From positions 372,001 through 436,000 of the forward strand of contig NC_012781.1 of assembly GCF_000020605.1 (NCBI RefSeq): a stretch of 64,000 nt of DNA, in the 5' to 3' direction. Below are positions 62,852 to 64,000 of the stretch, piece by piece (within the stretch, counting starts at the first letter, position 1; every line of letters begins with the position of its first letter). This DNA is from Agathobacter rectalis ATCC 33656. GTDB lineage: Bacteria; Bacillota; Clostridia; Lachnospirales; Lachnospiraceae. The position numbers and the translations under genes were made by a program. The notes beneath the pieces were generated by a model. The model did no database searches and was not told where the DNA came from. It worked only from the letters and a program-made list of their open reading frames with translations.

Positions 62852-64000
62852 ATGGGCGATAAGAATAATGAAAACATCTTATCGATTCGTGGCATGAGCA
62901 AGTCATTTGGACGAAACAGGGTTCTTGACCACATCAATTTAGATGTGAAAAAAGGTACTGTAATGGGTCTCATGGGGGAGAACGGAGCCGGTAAGTCGAC
63001 AATGATGAAATGTCTTTTTGGTACATACCAGAAGGACGAGGGAACTATATATCTGGACGGAAAAGAGGTAAGCTTTTCGGGTCCTAAGGATGCACTGGAA
63101 AATGGAATAGCGATGGTGCATCAGGAGTTGAACCAGTGTCTTGAGAGAAATGTCGTAGACAATCTGTTTCTCGGAAGATATCCGGTCAATTCATTTGGTA
63201 TGATTGATGAGGGACGCATGAAAAAAGAAGCGTCTGAATTATTCAGAAAGCTGGGAATGACAGTTAATCTCGAGCAGCCGATGAAAAATATGTCAGTATC
63301 ACAGCGACAGATGTGTGAGATTGCAAAGGCAATATCATACAACTCAAAGGTTATAGTATTGGATGAGCCTACATCATCACTTACGGTACAGGAGGTTGAA
63401 AAGCTGTTCCAGATGATGAGGATGCTTCGTGACCAGGGTATTTCACTTATCTATATTTCTCACAAGATGGATGAGATTTTTGAGATATGTGATGAGATTT
63501 CAGTTCTTAGAGATGGAAATCTGGTCATGACAAAGAGCACAAAAGAAACAAATATGAATGAACTGATTGCAGCGATGGTTGGACGAGTACTGGAGAACAG
63601 ATTCCCTCCGGTAGACAACAAACCAAAGGATGTAATCTTGTCAATACAGCATCTTTCGACAAAGTACGAGCCACATCTGCAGGACATCACATTTGATGTG
63701 CATGAGGGGGAGATATTTGGACTATACGGACTTGTCGGAGCAGGTCGTACAGAGCTTCTTGAGACGATTTTCGGAATCAGGACAAGAGCTGCGGGACGAG
63801 TATATTTTAAGAACCAGCTTATGAATTTCACCTGTGCAAAGGAGGCTATGGACTATGGCTTCGCACTTATCACAGAGGAAAGAAAAGCAAATGGACTTTT
63901 CCTTAAGGGAAACCTCACCTTTAACACAACAATCGCAAATCTCGGTGCTTATAAGAATGGACCGGCACTTTCAGACAGCAAGATGACAAAGGCCACCTCT
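62852..64000 (+). CDS. mglA: Sugar ABC transporter ATP-binding protein (MglA type), 3' end outside window
   Basis: 383 codons are visible to the right edge with no stop. It is a double-NBD sugar ATPase: the first domain has Walker A GENGAGKSTMMKCLFG, Q-loop VHQELNQ, signature SVSQRQMCEIAKA and Walker B VIVLDEPTSSL; the second domain begins IFGLYGLVGAGRTELLETIF. The order mglB-mglA is typical, and a permease gene mglC would be expected beyond the edge. AGGAG at about 62839 precedes the ATG. Confidence 0.95.
   Translation, partial: MGDKNNENILSIRGMSKSFGRNRVLDHINLDVKKGTVMGLMGENGAGKSTMMKCLFGTYQKDEGTIYLDGKEVSFSGPKDALENGIAMVHQELNQCLERNVVDNLFLGRYPVNSFGMIDEGRMKKEASELFRKLGMTVNLEQPMKNMSVSQRQMCEIAKAISYNSKVIVLDEPTSSLTVQEVEKLFQMMRMLRDQGISLIYISHKMDEIFEICDEISVLRDGNLVMTKSTKETNMNELIAAMVGRVLENRFPPVDNKPKDVILSIQHLSTKYEPHLQDITFDVHEGEIFGLYGLVGAGRTELLETIFGIRTRAAGRVYFKNQLMNFTCAKEAMDYGFALITEERKANGLFLKGNLTFNTTIANLGAYKNGPALSDSKMTKATS

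Overview
The window looks like a chromosome segment of a gut Lachnospiraceae bacterium close to Agathobacter (Eubacterium) rectalis or Roseburia. This rests on the gene content and protein style: zinc-type S14, a ribosomal protein L17 with a long internal insert, DnaD/DnaI-type replication loading proteins, SpoVG, paired GlgC/GlgD, PFL fermentation genes under a ZTP riboswitch, and a galactose-type sugar ABC transporter. Base composition is moderate (low forties percent GC by eye), Shine-Dalgarno sites are strong, and GTG/TTG starts occur. Species is an inference; no 16S gene is present.

Layout. 1-2.1 kb: the 3' end of a JetC/MukB-like SMC ATPase (possible Wadjet-type anti-plasmid system, cut by the left edge), then a gamma-carbonic-anhydrase-like protein. 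2.1-7.1 kb: a phosphate-themed block of UMF1-type transporter, glycerophosphodiesterase, a broken small lipoprotein gene and polyphosphate kinase; two of its upstream regions share TTTACAT repeats that could be PhoP boxes. 7.2-10.9 kb: YbaK deacylase, trpS with a folded leader, corA, and an RlmI-like methyltransferase on the minus strand. 11.06-28.04 kb: the complete S10-spc-alpha superoperon (rpsJ to rplQ, including secY, adk, map, infA, rpmJ and rpoA) with a strong promoter, a folded S10 leader, several structured intercistronic segments, a repeated motif in the rplQ leader, and a terminator.

28.1-33.4 kb (minus strand): dnaD-dnaI-prs behind a good promoter that sits next to two tandem pairs of DnaA-box-like sites, then murC. 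33.6-36.7 kb: glgC-glgD-spoVG. 37-46.6 kb: an Rpn-family nuclease, an OGG-type glycosylase, pth, mfd, a PrsA-like foldase with a frameshift, aroK and murA. 46.7-51.9 kb: an HD-GYP protein (minus), a SAM-I riboswitch with metK, and a two-component system.

52-58.1 kb: a MATE transporter, rsmH, and the pflB-pflA pair. pflB has a ZTP riboswitch-terminator and a second promoter after it. This part holds two copies of a folded intergenic repeat family (about 52.15-52.42 and 57.97-58.10 kb) and a third large folded element directly after pflB. 59-64 kb: an RluA-type pseudouridine synthase, an AT-rich patch with a decayed C39-like peptidase and a small anchored protein, a very short promoter-terminator unit with a palindromic operator, a short GntR regulator, and mglB-mglA running off the right edge.

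Most of the window is conserved core genome. The less explained signals are the folded repeat elements around pflBA and the MATE gene, the DnaA-box cluster beside dnaD, the ribosomal-operon leaders, and the JetC-like gene at the left edge. No tRNA, rRNA, CRISPR array or insertion-sequence transposase gene was recognised.
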